DNA of 64,000 nt from Cyanobacteria bacterium FACHB-471 (GCA_014695345.1 JACJOC010000020.1:62001-126000), one strand, 5' to 3'; shown: positions 50,754-60,553, counted from the first letter of the stretch. Notes: generated from the letters alone by a model not told the origin. Made by a program: numbers and translations.

Positions 50754-53519
50754 ATGAGAATTCTAAAAACCCAAACCTTACGTGGTCCAAATTACTGGAG
50801 CATTCGACACCAAAAGCTGGTGATAGTGCGCCTGGACTTAGAAGACCTGGCAGAACGTCCCTCCAATGAAATTCCCGGCTTCTACGAAGGACTAACCGAA
50901 GCGCTTCCCAGCTTAATTGAACATTTCTGCTCTCCAGGCTGCCGAGGGGGATTCCTCAGTCGGGTACGAGAAGGCACCATGATGGGACATATCATGGAGC
51001 ATGTTGCCTTGGAGCTGCAAACTCTAGCAGGAATGCCCGTTGGGTTTGGTCGCACCCGCGAAACCGCAACCCCCGGAGTGTATCAGGTGGTGGTGGAATA
51101 CATAGACGAGCAAGCCGGACGCTATGCCACTAGAGCTGCATTCCGCCTTTGCCAGAGCATTGTTGAAACCGGACACTACCCGCTTGAAGAGCTGGAGCAA
51201 GACCTGCGCGATTTGCAGGATCTCGGTGCCCAGGCAGCTCTGGGACCAAGTACTGAAAGCATTGTTAAAGAAGCCGAAGCCCGTGATATTCCCTGGATGC
51301 AGCTAGGCTCTCGTGCCATGCTCCAGTTAGGGCATGGAGCTTACCAAAAACGAGTGCAGGCAACGCTGAGCAATTTCACTAGCATTTTAGGCGTTGAACT
51401 GGCTTCTGACAAAGAAGGCACTAAGAAGATTCTGCAAGACGCAGGCGTCCCTGTACCGCGTGGAGCAGTGATTTATTACCTGGACGAACTGGAACAAGCG
51501 ATCGCCGACGTAGGTGGCTACCCCATCGTGATCAAGCCGCTAGACGGCAACCACGGACGCGGGATCACGATCAATATTGACTCCTGGGAACTGGCAGAAG
51601 AAGCCTATGATGCAGCCAAAGAAGTCTCCAAAGCGGTCATCGTTGAACGTTACTACACCGGACGGGATCATCGCGTATTGGTGGTTAACCACAAGGTTGT
51701 TGCGGTTGCAGAACGAGTGCCTGCTCATGTCATCGGAGATGGCAAATCGACGATCTCAGAACTCGTAGACGAGACAAACCGCGATCCAAGGCGGGGCGAA
51801 GGACATGACAACATTCTCACCCGGATTGAAATCGATCGCACCACGTGGCAACTGCTCGATCGCCAGGGCTATGATCTCGACACCGTCTTGCCTGCCGGAG
51901 AAATCTGCTATCTCAGAGCTACCGCAAACCTGAGCACAGGTGGGATTGCAGTCGATCGCACGGACGACATTCATCCCGAAAACATTTGGCTGGCGCAGCG
52001 AGTTTCTAGAATCATTGGGCTAGACATTGCTGGGATCGACATCGTCACGGCAGATATTTCTCGTCCCTTGCGTGAAACCGATGGCGTAATTGTTGAAGTC
52101 AATGCGGCCCCCGGCTTCCGGATGCACGTCTGCCCCAGTGAGGGCATTCCTCGCAACGTGGCAGAACCTGTAATCAACATGCTGTTTCCGCCCGGAACCC
52201 CGACCCGCGTCCCCATCATTGCGATCACGGGTACCAACGGCAAAACCACCACTACACGGCTAATTGCCCACATCTTTAAGCAAACTCAACAGGTCGTGGG
52301 CTACACCACCACCGACGGCATTTACATTCAAGATTATTTAGTGGAAAAGGGCGATACGACTGGTCCGCAAAGCGCTCAGGTAATTTTGCAAGACCCAACC
52401 GTAGAAGTTGCCGTATTGGAGACAGCCCGAGGTGGAATTCTGCGCTCGGGTTTAGGCTTTAGCTATTGCGATGTAGGCGTTGTGTTGAACGTCGCGGCTG
52501 ACCACCTGGGAATTGGTGACATTGAAACGGTAGAAGACCTGGCACACCTCAAGAGCGTTGTTGTAGAAACAGCTCGACCCAATGGCTACGCTGTTCTGAG
52601 TGCTGATGATCCCCTCGTTGCAGCAATGGCACAACGGGTAAAAGCACAGATTGCCTACTTTTCGATGAATCCAGACAACGAATTGGTGCGATCGCACACC
52701 CAACGGGGCGGACTGGCAGCAGTCTACGAGAACGGCTACCTGTCCATTCTCAAAGGCGACTGGACCTTGCGAATCGAGCAAGCAGTGCATGTGCCGCTGA
52801 CGATGGGCGGCCGTGCCCCCTTCATGATTGCCAATGCCCTGGCAGCCAGCCTTACTGCCTTTGCTCAGGGTGTCAGCATCGAAAGTATTCGAGCAGCGCT
52901 AATGACCTTCCAGGCATCGGTGGACCAAACTCCCGGCAGAATGAACCTATTTGACCTGGGAGAATTCCATGCCTTGATTGACTATGCCCACAACCCCGCC
53001 AGCTATGAGGCGTTAGGCAGCTTTGTCAACAACTGGCCCGGGGAATGCATCGGCGTTGTGGGTGGGCCAGGCGATCGCCGCGACGAAGACTTTATCACGC
53101 TAGGCAAACTCGCTGCCGATATCTTTGACCGAATCATCGTTAAAGAAGACGACGACACGAGAGGTCGTCCACGGGGTGATGCAGCCGCCCTGATTGTTCA
53201 AGGCATTCAGGAAGGAGGAAGCGATCGCCCCTACGAAGTCATTCTAAATGAAACCGAAGCAGTGAATACCGCTCTAGATAGTGCGCCTTCAGGCGGTCTA
53301 GTTGTCATTTTGCCGGAAACTGTCAGTCGCGCCATTAGCCTGATTAAAGCTCGACATCCGTTACAACAGCCAACTCCCTACCAAACTGCCAGCATCAGTA
53401 ACTCCAACGGCGACTATACCGTGACAGTCGAAACTGCTGCCAACACTCAAAACGGCTTCCAAACTGTTGAAGTGCAGGCAGAGGAAGCGACACTGAACTT
53501 AGGCGTTAATCGAGGATAA
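50754..53519 (+). CDS. cphA: Cyanophycin synthetase
   Basis: Builds multi-L-arginyl-poly-L-aspartate from Asp and Arg with ATP. 921 residues: N-terminal primer-binding domain (PGCRGGFLSRVREGTMMGHIMEHVALELQTLAG), ATP-grasp domain (GYPIVIKPLDGNHGRGI, VIVEVNAAPGFRMHV) adding Asp, and Mur-ligase-like domain (ITGTNGKTTTTRLIAHIF, IDYAHNPASYEALGSF, DDDTRGRPRGDAA) adding Arg. The C-terminus after about residue 875 is a Thr/Asn/Gln-rich tail (NGDYTVTVETAANTQNGF) longer than in the classical enzyme. Operon cphB-cphA. Confidence 0.97.
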   Translation: MRILKTQTLRGPNYWSIRHQKLVIVRLDLEDLAERPSNEIPGFYEGLTEALPSLIEHFCSPGCRGGFLSRVREGTMMGHIMEHVALELQTLAGMPVGFGRTRETATPGVYQVVVEYIDEQAGRYATRAAFRLCQSIVETGHYPLEELEQDLRDLQDLGAQAALGPSTESIVKEAEARDIPWMQLGSRAMLQLGHGAYQKRVQATLSNFTSILGVELASDKEGTKKILQDAGVPVPRGAVIYYLDELEQAIADVGGYPIVIKPLDGNHGRGITINIDSWELAEEAYDAAKEVSKAVIVERYYTGRDHRVLVVNHKVVAVAERVPAHVIGDGKSTISELVDETNRDPRRGEGHDNILTRIEIDRTTWQLLDRQGYDLDTVLPAGEICYLRATANLSTGGIAVDRTDDIHPENIWLAQRVSRIIGLDIAGIDIVTADISRPLRETDGVIVEVNAAPGFRMHVCPSEGIPRNVAEPVINMLFPPGTPTRVPIIAITGTNGKTTTTRLIAHIFKQTQQVVGYTTTDGIYIQDYLVEKGDTTGPQSAQVILQDPTVEVAVLETARGGILRSGLGFSYCDVGVVLNVAADHLGIGDIETVEDLAHLKSVVVETARPNGYAVLSADDPLVAAMAQRVKAQIAYFSMNPDNELVRSHTQRGGLAAVYENGYLSILKGDWTLRIEQAVHVPLTMGGRAPFMIANALAASLTAFAQGVSIESIRAALMTFQASVDQTPGRMNLFDLGEFHALIDYAHNPASYEALGSFVNNWPGECIGVVGGPGDRRDEDFITLGKLAADIFDRIIVKEDDDTRGRPRGDAAALIVQGIQEGGSDRPYEVILNETEAVNTALDSAPSGGLVVILPETVSRAISLIKARHPLQQPTPYQTASISNSNGDYTVTVETAANTQNGFQTVEVQAEEATLNLGVNRG

Positions 53520-53569
53520 AAGGGTGAACGGTTAAAGGTAGCAAACGTTTACTACCTTTAATCATTCAT

Positions 53570-53752
53570 TTAGTATTTGTCCTCATCCAAATCCTGTTCC
53601 TCATCTTCTGAGGGCTGGTTCATTTCTTCCTTGAAGCCCTTCAAGGTTTTGCCCAAAGCGCTACCAAGCTCTGGAATCTTTTTGGGGCCAAAAATTAGCA
53701 GTGCGACGACTCCAATAACGCTCACTTCTGCCCAGCCTAAACCTAATGCCAT
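53570..53752 (-). CDS. tatA: Twin-arginine translocase subunit TatA
   Basis: Forms the Tat export pore for folded proteins in thylakoid or plasma membrane. 60 residues: membrane helix (GWAEVSVIGVVALLIFG), hinge FGPKKIPELGSALGKTLKGFKEE (the FGPxKLP motif, TatA/E type) and an acidic tail ending EEQDLDEDKY. Convergent with cphA; the stops are about 50 bases apart. No tatC is adjacent. Confidence 0.93.
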   Translation of the reverse strand: MALGLGWAEVSVIGVVALLIFGPKKIPELGSALGKTLKGFKEEMNQPSEDEEQDLDEDKY

Positions 53753-53834
53753 ACAGAACCTCCTATCGTTAAGCCCTTTATCCCATTTACTATAGGGCGA
53801 TTCGGAAAGGAAAGAGCAAGCCTTCCGGTTCTCC

Positions 53835-55244
53835 TTACTTTCGGGTCAGCGGCAAGCCTAGCCAGTCGCTTATCCCATGCGCTAACCATTTCAGTTCCCA
53901 CTGGTCTAGCAAATCACCTTTGCGAAGCTCGTATTTTTCAGGTTTTTGAGGCTTTGAATCTGCATTTTCAGTCCAGATGACTAACTTTGGTCTAGCTCCA
54001 AATCGCTTGGGTTGAATCAGGTGGACTGCCCGAATATTTTGTCTGGGACTAGATTTGCTCCTGAACTCAAAGCCAAATAGCTCGTGCATTGTGGAAATAT
54101 GCTGTTGATCAATCCGCAGCCGAATTCGCCCAAATACGGAGAACAAAACTTTGGGCAAAGGCAGTAGCAGTAAGAATCCAAGAGAAGCCAAAGCTGGCGT
54201 CATCAACGCAACTCGAGTAAGAATCTGAGCGGGAAGCAAGGTATATAGCGCAATCAGTGCAACTTGACTGAGGCTAAACTTTCCCGGAATCAGAACTTCT
54301 AGAAAGTCGGGTTGCTGGGTCAGCGAAATTTGGCTTCCAACAGGTTGAGCAAACCCTCCCAATCCCATTTGCTGAATGGAGCTAGGTTGCCCAAGCGCGT
54401 CTAGTGCTTTTTGGGCAGAGGCAAACCGCTTTTCTAAACTTGGCTCTGTCAAATGTCTGAGCAAGCTTGCGAAGTCTGGAGAAACATTGGTAGCAAATTC
54501 AAACCGAATCCGAAAATCTTGCTGAGGTAAATCTGAGGGATGCTTACCTGTCACCAGATAAATCAGGGTTGCCCCCAAGCCGTAGAGATCTGAGGCTGGC
54601 ACTGCCCGTCCGCCAAATTGTTCAGGCGGCATGTAGCCATAGGTGCCTACTACGGTGATGGTTCCTCCTTCTCTTGCTGCCAAATTTTGAACGGAGCCAA
54701 AGTCTACCAGGTAAACCTGACCGGGACTGTTGCCAGAGCGATCGCCTAGCAGCACATTACTCGGCTTAATATCTCGATGTACGACCGCAGGCTGCTGTCC
54801 GTGCAAATAAACCAGGATTTCCAGCAGATCTTTGGCGATTTGTTTGACTTCCGCTTCACTGAGCGATCGCCCCGCCTTCAGATGTTCCTCTAGCGTTTTG
54901 CCTGCTACATAGGTCTGCACCAGCACAAAACCTCTCAAGCCAGGCAAGTCTAGCTCAAAATAATCCAAATATTGGGGAATGGCTGGATGAGACAGTGCCT
55001 TAAGAACTTCGGCTTCTCGCTGAAATAGCTTCAGATCGTGCCATTCAAAGTCATTACCAAATGATAGTAACTTCAGTACAACCTGTGTTTGAGTGTTTAA
55101 ATCGAGGCCTAAAAAAGTGCGCCGTCCGGCTCGCCTGCCCAACTGCTGCTGGATCTGATAGCGTCCATGCAGTACCTGATTGAGAAGGTTAATGAAGGCT
55201 GCATGAGAAGAACTGGGTAAGGTTTCCCTGGCAAAATCTGTCAT
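53835..55244 (-). CDS. Membrane Ser/Thr protein kinase, PH-like C-terminus
   Basis: Hanks-type kinase of 469 residues. Kinase domain about 30-300: nucleotide loop LGRRAGRRTFLG (glycine loop degenerate), Lys in QVVLKLLSF, alpha-C Glu in FQREAEVLKAL, catalytic loop VVHRDIKPSNVLL, DFG in LVDFGSVQ, activation segment GTYGYMPPEQFGG. After a linker come two hydrophobic segments (VALIALYTLLPAQIL, LASLGFLLLLPLPKV) and a C-terminal beta domain (QHISTMHELFGFEFRSKSS, KPKLVIW-like strands). Likely senses membrane or envelope state; no partner is known. Adjacent paralogue upstream (76-base gap). Confidence 0.92.
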   Translation of the reverse strand: MTDFARETLPSSSHAAFINLLNQVLHGRYQIQQQLGRRAGRRTFLGLDLNTQTQVVLKLLSFGNDFEWHDLKLFQREAEVLKALSHPAIPQYLDYFELDLPGLRGFVLVQTYVAGKTLEEHLKAGRSLSEAEVKQIAKDLLEILVYLHGQQPAVVHRDIKPSNVLLGDRSGNSPGQVYLVDFGSVQNLAAREGGTITVVGTYGYMPPEQFGGRAVPASDLYGLGATLIYLVTGKHPSDLPQQDFRIRFEFATNVSPDFASLLRHLTEPSLEKRFASAQKALDALGQPSSIQQMGLGGFAQPVGSQISLTQQPDFLEVLIPGKFSLSQVALIALYTLLPAQILTRVALMTPALASLGFLLLLPLPKVLFSVFGRIRLRIDQQHISTMHELFGFEFRSKSSPRQNIRAVHLIQPKRFGARPKLVIWTENADSKPQKPEKYELRKGDLLDQWELKWLAHGISDWLGLPLTRK

Positions 55245-55320
55245 GTCGGTTAATGTCTGACAATTGGGACCGTAAACCCGTAGCGATCAGTCTTTGCCTG
55301 AATGAGAATGCAAAGCAGAA

Positions 55321-56778
55321 TTAGCTCCGATTGATGAAGAAAAGTTTGTAATTGGGTAAGGCTCGACGAGGCTTTTCTTCTTCGGGATCTCCAATGCGCG
55401 ATCGCCGCTCATACCACTGAGCAACACTTTGTCCAATCGCTCCTCCCACCAATCCCCACAAAACAACTGACGAAAAGGCTCTTACCGTAACCAAAACCAA
55501 GGTTATTACATTATAGGAAGCCATATCAGCATCAGAATTCGTAAGTCCTAGCCCTGCAATGAAACCACCAAAAATTATCAATGCCGCAGCGATGCCAGCA
55601 AGAGTACTAACTGCTTTGATCGTTTGTTTGTATTTGCGTGGGTGGTGAAGGGGATAGTATTGCCGACGCGTCCAGATGCCAATTACAAAACCAATCGGAA
55701 TTCCTGCAAGTAAGCCATATAACACTGCGCCTAATAAGCCTCCCGAAGCAGCGTAATAGAAAATATTGAGAATGTTGAAAATACTTGCGTCAGAAGTTAA
55801 CCCGATCAGACTTACTATGGACAGAATATCGATTACAGAAATCACTCCTCCAACCACAAATCCCACACTGCAACTGCGCCAAAGGCTGTTCCACAACAGT
55901 TCCCCCATCGGCACGACTTCTTTGGGGCGTACTGCATAGGGGCTAATTTGAGCAGGTTGCTGCAATGCTTCTAGGGCTTGCTCAGCAGAGGTGGGGCGGT
56001 CGCTCAAATTCGGTGCTGTGAGCCAACTGAGCCAACTGGTAAACGCGGAGCTAAGCTGAGCTTCTGACTCAAATTGAATACAGAGATCTTTTTGAGGTAA
56101 ATCGGCGGGATGTTTGCCTGTCGATACATAAATTAAAGTAGCCGCCAAACTGTACAAATCTGAAGCAGGCGCAGCGTATCCGCCAAACTGTTCAGGCGGC
56201 ATGTAACCATAGGTACCAACAACGGTGATGGTGCCTCCCTGACTTGCAGCTAGCGTTTGGACGGAGCCAAAATCTACGAGATAAACCTGTCCCGGACTGT
56301 TGCCCGATCGGTCAGTGAGCAAAATGTTGCTGGGTTTGATGTCGCGGTGAATGACGGGTGGCTGTCGCCTGTGCAGATAAATCAGAATTTCTAGGAGAGA
56401 TTGGGCTAACTGTCTTACTTCTGATTCGCTGAAGGTGCGTCCGAACTGAATGTGTTCTTCGAGCGATCGCCCCTCTACATAACTTTGAACAAAGGCAAAC
56501 CCCTTACCATAGGTCAGATCCAGTTCAAAATAGTCGAGATATTGAGGAATTGCCGGATGGGAAAGCGCTTTCAGCGTTTCGGCTTCCCGCTGAAATAGCT
56601 TCAGATCATCCCACTCAAAATCGTTGTCAAAGGACAAAAGTTTAACAACGACTAACTCTTGGGTTTGCAGGTCACGCGTTAGCAGCGTTCGCCGTCCAGC
56701 ATTCTTCCCAAGCTGCCGCTGAATTTCGTAGCGATCGTGTAATACTTCACCGGGAGCGTTTTGCTGGGATTGTGTCAT
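55321..56778 (-). CDS. Membrane Ser/Thr protein kinase, glycine-rich multi-pass C-terminus
   Basis: Paralogue of the downstream kinase: 485 residues, kinase core almost identical in order (HRDIKPSNILL, DFGSVQ, GTYGYMPPEQFGGY, FQREAETLKALSH). The C-terminal about 200 residues are a different, polytopic module: helices SCSVGFVVGGVISVIDILSIV, YAASGGLLGAVLYGLLAGIPIGFVIGI, then YYPLHHPRKYKQTIKAVSTLAG and GGAIGQSVAQWYERRS. That module is homologous to the lone membrane protein at 524-1348. The kinase domain lies in the cytoplasm. The pair probably arose by tandem duplication followed by exchange of the C-terminus. Confidence 0.92.
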   Translation of the reverse strand: MTQSQQNAPGEVLHDRYEIQRQLGKNAGRRTLLTRDLQTQELVVVKLLSFDNDFEWDDLKLFQREAETLKALSHPAIPQYLDYFELDLTYGKGFAFVQSYVEGRSLEEHIQFGRTFSESEVRQLAQSLLEILIYLHRRQPPVIHRDIKPSNILLTDRSGNSPGQVYLVDFGSVQTLAASQGGTITVVGTYGYMPPEQFGGYAAPASDLYSLAATLIYVSTGKHPADLPQKDLCIQFESEAQLSSAFTSWLSWLTAPNLSDRPTSAEQALEALQQPAQISPYAVRPKEVVPMGELLWNSLWRSCSVGFVVGGVISVIDILSIVSLIGLTSDASIFNILNIFYYAASGGLLGAVLYGLLAGIPIGFVIGIWTRRQYYPLHHPRKYKQTIKAVSTLAGIAAALIIFGGFIAGLGLTNSDADMASYNVITLVLVTVRAFSSVVLWGLVGGAIGQSVAQWYERRSRIGDPEEEKPRRALPNYKLFFINRS

Positions 56779-56927
56779 ACGTAGCTGCTCCCCTATTGTT
56801 GTGCGTCATTTATAGCTCATTTTTTTAGATGAGCAGAATCACCTGATAGGGTGACTCTGCTGCCCTTGATCCCAGATTCCTCTAAGCTGGATCAAGCACT
56901 TAATTTCTTATAAAACTCCTGTTTCAC

Positions 56928-57665
56928 ATGTCAGAAATTACTAAAACCTCTATTCGCGCCCAACAGCATCCTTTAATTCAGCGGCTTGCCGATCGCATTG
57001 AAGCAATCTGGCAAGAGCATCTGGATCTGTCTCCTTACCAACTTCCTGAAGATTTGGGCTACGTGGAAGGACGATTGGAAGGGGAAAGGCTGACGATTGA
57101 GAATCGCTGCTATCAGTCACCCCAGTTCCGCAAGATGCATTTGGAGCTGGCGCGAGTGGGGACAACGCTAGACATTCTGCATTGTGTAATGTTTCCGCAT
57201 CCTGACTACGCTCTGCCGATGTTTGGCACAGATTTGGTAGGTGGACGAGGACAAATTAGCGCGGCAATCGTTGACCTCTCTCCAACAAGTAGCGATCGCA
57301 CATTACCCGAAAGCTATCAGTCCAGATTACAAGCTTTACCCCACATCTTTTTTTCCCAACCGCGTGATTTGCCAGATTGGGGTGATATTTTTTCTGAATT
57401 TTGTCTATTTATTCGTCCAGGTAATCCTGAAGAAGAAACGCTGTTTTTGGAACGGGTAGCAGCATTTTTAGAAGTTCATTGTCAGGTGGCGATCGCTACT
57501 CCTTCTACGCCAGAGCAACGGTCTGAAATCTTTGCTGGACAGCACTATTACTGCACCAAACAGCAGAAAAATGATAAAACTCGCCGCGTTTTAGAGAAGG
57601 CTTTTGGTGATGAATGGGCTGAGCGCTATCTGACAACGGTACTGTTTGACCTTCCACCTGAATAA
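56928..57665 (+). CDS. pcyA: Phycocyanobilin:ferredoxin oxidoreductase
   Basis: Reduces biliverdin IXa to phycocyanobilin, the chromophore of phycobilisomes and phytochromes, in four electron steps from ferredoxin. 245 residues. Glu73 (HLELAR), His85 (ILHCVMFP) and Asp102 (GTDLVG) have the 12- and 17-residue spacing of the catalytic Glu76, His88 and Asp105 of the Synechocystis enzyme. This start puts them at the expected place. Divergent from the kinase gene. Its presence confirms a phycobilisome-bearing cyanobacterium. Confidence 0.97.
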   Translation: MSEITKTSIRAQQHPLIQRLADRIEAIWQEHLDLSPYQLPEDLGYVEGRLEGERLTIENRCYQSPQFRKMHLELARVGTTLDILHCVMFPHPDYALPMFGTDLVGGRGQISAAIVDLSPTSSDRTLPESYQSRLQALPHIFFSQPRDLPDWGDIFSEFCLFIRPGNPEEETLFLERVAAFLEVHCQVAIATPSTPEQRSEIFAGQHYYCTKQQKNDKTRRVLEKAFGDEWAERYLTTVLFDLPPE

Positions 57666-57709
57666 CAACATTAGGCGATCGCCCTCAAACTAAAAGACAC
57701 GCGTTGCGT

Positions 57710-58504
57710 CTAGCGATCCTTGAGACGCTGAGCGGTGCGGAGAATTTGTCCGGCGAGAATGGCTGCGCCGAAGCCGTTGTCGATGTTGACGACTCCAATT
57801 CCAGCGGCGCAGGAGTTGAGCATGGTTAGGAGAGGGGCAAGCCCACCAAAGTTGGCTCCGTAGCCGATGCTGGTTGGTACGGCAATGACGGGACAATCTG
57901 CTAGCCCTGCCACGACGCTAGGAAGTGCGCCTTCCATACCTGCCACGACGATGAGAACATCGGCTTCCTGGATGACCTGGCGATTGCTCAGGAGACGATG
58001 AATTCCGGCAACGCCAACATCCCACAGTCGGTTTACCCGAAATCCAGATAGCTCAGCGGTGACGGCTGCTTCTTCGGCGACAGCAAGGTCGGCAGTTCCG
58101 GCAGAGAGAAGGCTGATCGCCCCCTCATGCTGAACTTCTGGCATTTCACCATCTGCCGCAGAAGACTGCACCAAAGCGCAAATTCTGGCGAGCTCAAAGT
58201 AACGTAGCCCAGGAACCTGTGGCTGAAGCTTTTCGTAAACTTCGGGCGTAATTCGAGTTGCCATCACGACGGGGTTGCGCTGCCGCATTGCGGTCATGAT
58301 GTGAGCAATCTGCTCCGGCGTTTTGCCTGGACCCCAAATTACTTCTGGAAAGCCAGTTCTGAGCGATCGATGGTGATCAATCTTGGCAAAGTCGGCAACC
58401 GGTTCAAAGTCGAAATGCTTGAGTTTGTCGAGCGCGTTTTCTGGGCTGATTTCACCCAGAGCGACGGCGTTGAGCAGATTTTGGAGAGCTTCGGGTTGAG
58501 ACAC
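57710..58504 (-). CDS. larB: LarB, nickel-pincer cofactor biosynthesis carboxylase/hydrolase
   Basis: Carboxylates and hydrolyses nicotinic acid adenine dinucleotide, the first step to the nickel-pincer nucleotide used by lactate racemase and relatives. 264 residues: N-terminal LLNAVALGEISPENALDKLK, and the PurE-like core (DVLIVVAGMEGALPSVVAGLADCPVIAVPTSIGYG, GGLAPLLTMLNSCAAGIGVVNIDNGFGAA), which is characteristic of LarB. No larC or larE is adjacent, as is common in cyanobacteria. It may draw on the nickel brought by the CbiMQO transporter at 19746-23380. Confidence 0.9.
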   Translation of the reverse strand: MSQPEALQNLLNAVALGEISPENALDKLKHFDFEPVADFAKIDHHRSLRTGFPEVIWGPGKTPEQIAHIMTAMRQRNPVVMATRITPEVYEKLQPQVPGLRYFELARICALVQSSAADGEMPEVQHEGAISLLSAGTADLAVAEEAAVTAELSGFRVNRLWDVGVAGIHRLLSNRQVIQEADVLIVVAGMEGALPSVVAGLADCPVIAVPTSIGYGANFGGLAPLLTMLNSCAAGIGVVNIDNGFGAAILAGQILRTAQRLKDR

Positions 58505-58570
58505 GGGGAGGGAGGGATGAGGGATGAAAGGAAATCTTCGTCTCCGGGTTCCACCTGGAGATGCCTACAG

Positions 58571-58667
58571 CGAGGCTCTGCCTCGTGAAGGAGGGGAGGC
58601 GGAGCCTCCAAATCTGCATTCCCAGGCAGAGCTTGGGAACGAGTTAAAAGGCGAACGGCCGTTCGCC
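58571..58667. repeat. Four consecutive palindromes in the larB/solute-binding spacer
   Basis: In order: CGAGGCTCTGCCTCG (58571-58585), GGAGGCGGAGCCTCC (58595-58609), TTCCCA/TGGGAA arms around nine bases (58619-58639), and an 18-bp perfect palindrome GGCGAACGGCCGTTCGCC (58650-58667) followed by CCTACGGG. Each is of a type spread through cyanobacterial genomes. They occupy the 201-base spacer after the solute-binding gene, both flanking genes being on the minus strand. Confidence 0.85.
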
Positions 58668-58705
58668 CCTACGGGATAGATTCTACCCTTTCATCCCTCA
58701 TTCCT

Positions 58706-60553
58706 TCATCTCTCATCCCTTTCATCTACTACTTTAAGCTCTTGGATATTCCACAGTCCCCAGCTCGGTAGACCTGTGTACTTTAGTCCCTGAATGCGAT
58801 CGCGCACTGCCACGAGCGCAATTTCGTGTATCAGGTGAATTACGGGTAGCTGTTCTTGGACGATGCGCTGGAAGTTGCCGTAAATTTCCTGGCGCTTGGA
58901 TTCGTCTAGTTCTCGTGCTCCAGCAGTAAAGAGGCGATCGATTTCCAGTTCCCAGTCGTTGGGTTGCCAACCTGTAATTTGGGGTTCACCCGGCTGTGGC
59001 CCAAGATTAAACATGTGCGATCCCCCTTTGCTCGTCCACAGGTTTGCACCGCTGTGGGGGTCAATTCCGCCTGTAAAGCCAATCATGAAACATTCCCAAT
59101 CGCGGGTTGTAGTGACTCTGGTAATCAGCGTGTTGAAACTGATGGGGCGAAAATCAACCTGAATGCCGATCTGAGCCAAATCTGCACGGATTTGAGAACC
59201 GATCGCCTCTCGAATTTCGTTACCTGAATTGGTCAGAAATGAAAAGCGAACGCGATTGCCGTCTGCATCAAAGAGCTGTCCCTCAGCGTTAAAGCTGAAG
59301 CCAACGGATTGAAGCAGTTGTCTCGCTTTGTCCAGGTCATAGTCGTAAACTTTCAGCCCTTGCTCTGGCGACAGGTAATAGGGACTTTGGACGGAAATAG
59401 GCGAGTCTTGCGGTTTGCTGATGCCGCGAAAGATGTTGTTGATCATGCGCGGGCGATTGATGGCGTGGGCGATCGCCTGCCGAAACTCCAGCGTGTTAAA
59501 CCAGCGTGACTTAATCGGGTCAACCAAAGGCTGTCCCTGAGCATTCTTACCGCGATTCAGGTTGAAGGTGATGAACGTTGTGCCAGACCATTCGCCTCCC
59601 GAATAAACCGTGAACTTGCCTCGTTCTTCTTCTCGTTTGAGCAACTCAAAATACTCAGGTCGCAGCGGTCGCACATCCCCAATCGCATCTAAATCGCCAG
59701 AGCGAAAGCTAAGCAGTTGCGTATCGGTAGACTCCATAAACTGCCAGACAATTCGGTCGATGTAGGGCAACTGCTGCCCTGCTGCATCTTTTTCCCAGTA
59801 GTAGGGATTACGTTCAAAAGTCAGGCGTTCTCCAGGCGTGTAGCGCTCCATCTTGTAAGGTCCATTCACCACCACCTTAGTAGGGTCAGTATTAGTCGCC
59901 CAGGTTGAGGTAAACAAAGAATTGCCCTGCGAATCTAACGTTTCGACCGATTCTTGCAGGATGTGTTTTGGCAGAATTACAACCCCCGTTGGCGGTCCGT
60001 TCAATGCCCGCAGCAATGGTGCATACGGTTCTGGCAGCAAGAATTCAACCTGGCGATCGCTTAGCTTTTGCACCTGAGGAAATTCACCGTTTGCCCCAAT
60101 TCTCAGGTCGTCTTTGTTGTCAGTTGGAATTTTCTCATTCAAGATCACATCCTGAATGGTAAACACCACATCGTCTGCCGTGAGCGGTTCACCGTCTGAC
60201 CACCGCAGTCCTTCCCGCAATGTGAATACGACTCGTCGTCCGTCTTCAGAAATTTCCCAGGACTCTGCCAGATCTGGCTTTACTTCCCCTGTTTCTCCAT
60301 CTTCCGTAGTCAGTCCGCGAAAGCTAAACAGAAAAATACTGGGAAATTCCTGGTTTAGCATTGGGTTGAAGGTAGCTGGGTCTTGCAGCGAAGTCAGCAC
60401 AATCTGAGAAAGGTTGCTAGCTTTAGTTTCGGCAATCAGACTGCGGCAGCCACTCAGCAGCAGAGCGATGAGCAGGACGAGGGGAAGCGATCGCCCCAGC
60501 CAAGTCCGTACAGCGATCGTGAAGTGGGGAAGGAAAGAGTGGGGAAAACGCAT
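58706..60553 (-). CDS. ABC transporter substrate-binding lipoprotein, family 5 (peptide/nickel)
   Basis: 615 residues from MRFPHSFLPHFTIAVRTW: lipoprotein signal with lipobox LLLSGC (Cys near residue 36), then an OppA/NikA-type fold: PATFNPMLNQEFPSIFLFSFRGLTTED, LAESWEISEDGRRVVFTLREGLRWSDGEPLTADDV, EFRQAIAHAINRPRMI and INIQELKVVDER at the end. The SBP_bac_5 signature and length fit; the ligand (oligopeptide, nickel chelate or other) cannot be deduced. The open frame extends 33 codons upstream into a repeat array, which is rejected. No permease or ATPase genes are adjacent. Confidence 0.92.
   Translation of the reverse strand: MRFPHSFLPHFTIAVRTWLGRSLPLVLLIALLLSGCRSLIAETKASNLSQIVLTSLQDPATFNPMLNQEFPSIFLFSFRGLTTEDGETGEVKPDLAESWEISEDGRRVVFTLREGLRWSDGEPLTADDVVFTIQDVILNEKIPTDNKDDLRIGANGEFPQVQKLSDRQVEFLLPEPYAPLLRALNGPPTGVVILPKHILQESVETLDSQGNSLFTSTWATNTDPTKVVVNGPYKMERYTPGERLTFERNPYYWEKDAAGQQLPYIDRIVWQFMESTDTQLLSFRSGDLDAIGDVRPLRPEYFELLKREEERGKFTVYSGGEWSGTTFITFNLNRGKNAQGQPLVDPIKSRWFNTLEFRQAIAHAINRPRMINNIFRGISKPQDSPISVQSPYYLSPEQGLKVYDYDLDKARQLLQSVGFSFNAEGQLFDADGNRVRFSFLTNSGNEIREAIGSQIRADLAQIGIQVDFRPISFNTLITRVTTTRDWECFMIGFTGGIDPHSGANLWTSKGGSHMFNLGPQPGEPQITGWQPNDWELEIDRLFTAGARELDESKRQEIYGNFQRIVQEQLPVIHLIHEIALVAVRDRIQGLKYTGLPSWGLWNIQELKVVDERDER

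Noticed and set aside
58339-58611. 90-codon minus-strand frame overlapping larB
   Set aside because: Shadow of larB in another frame, with the N-terminal part made of palindrome translation.
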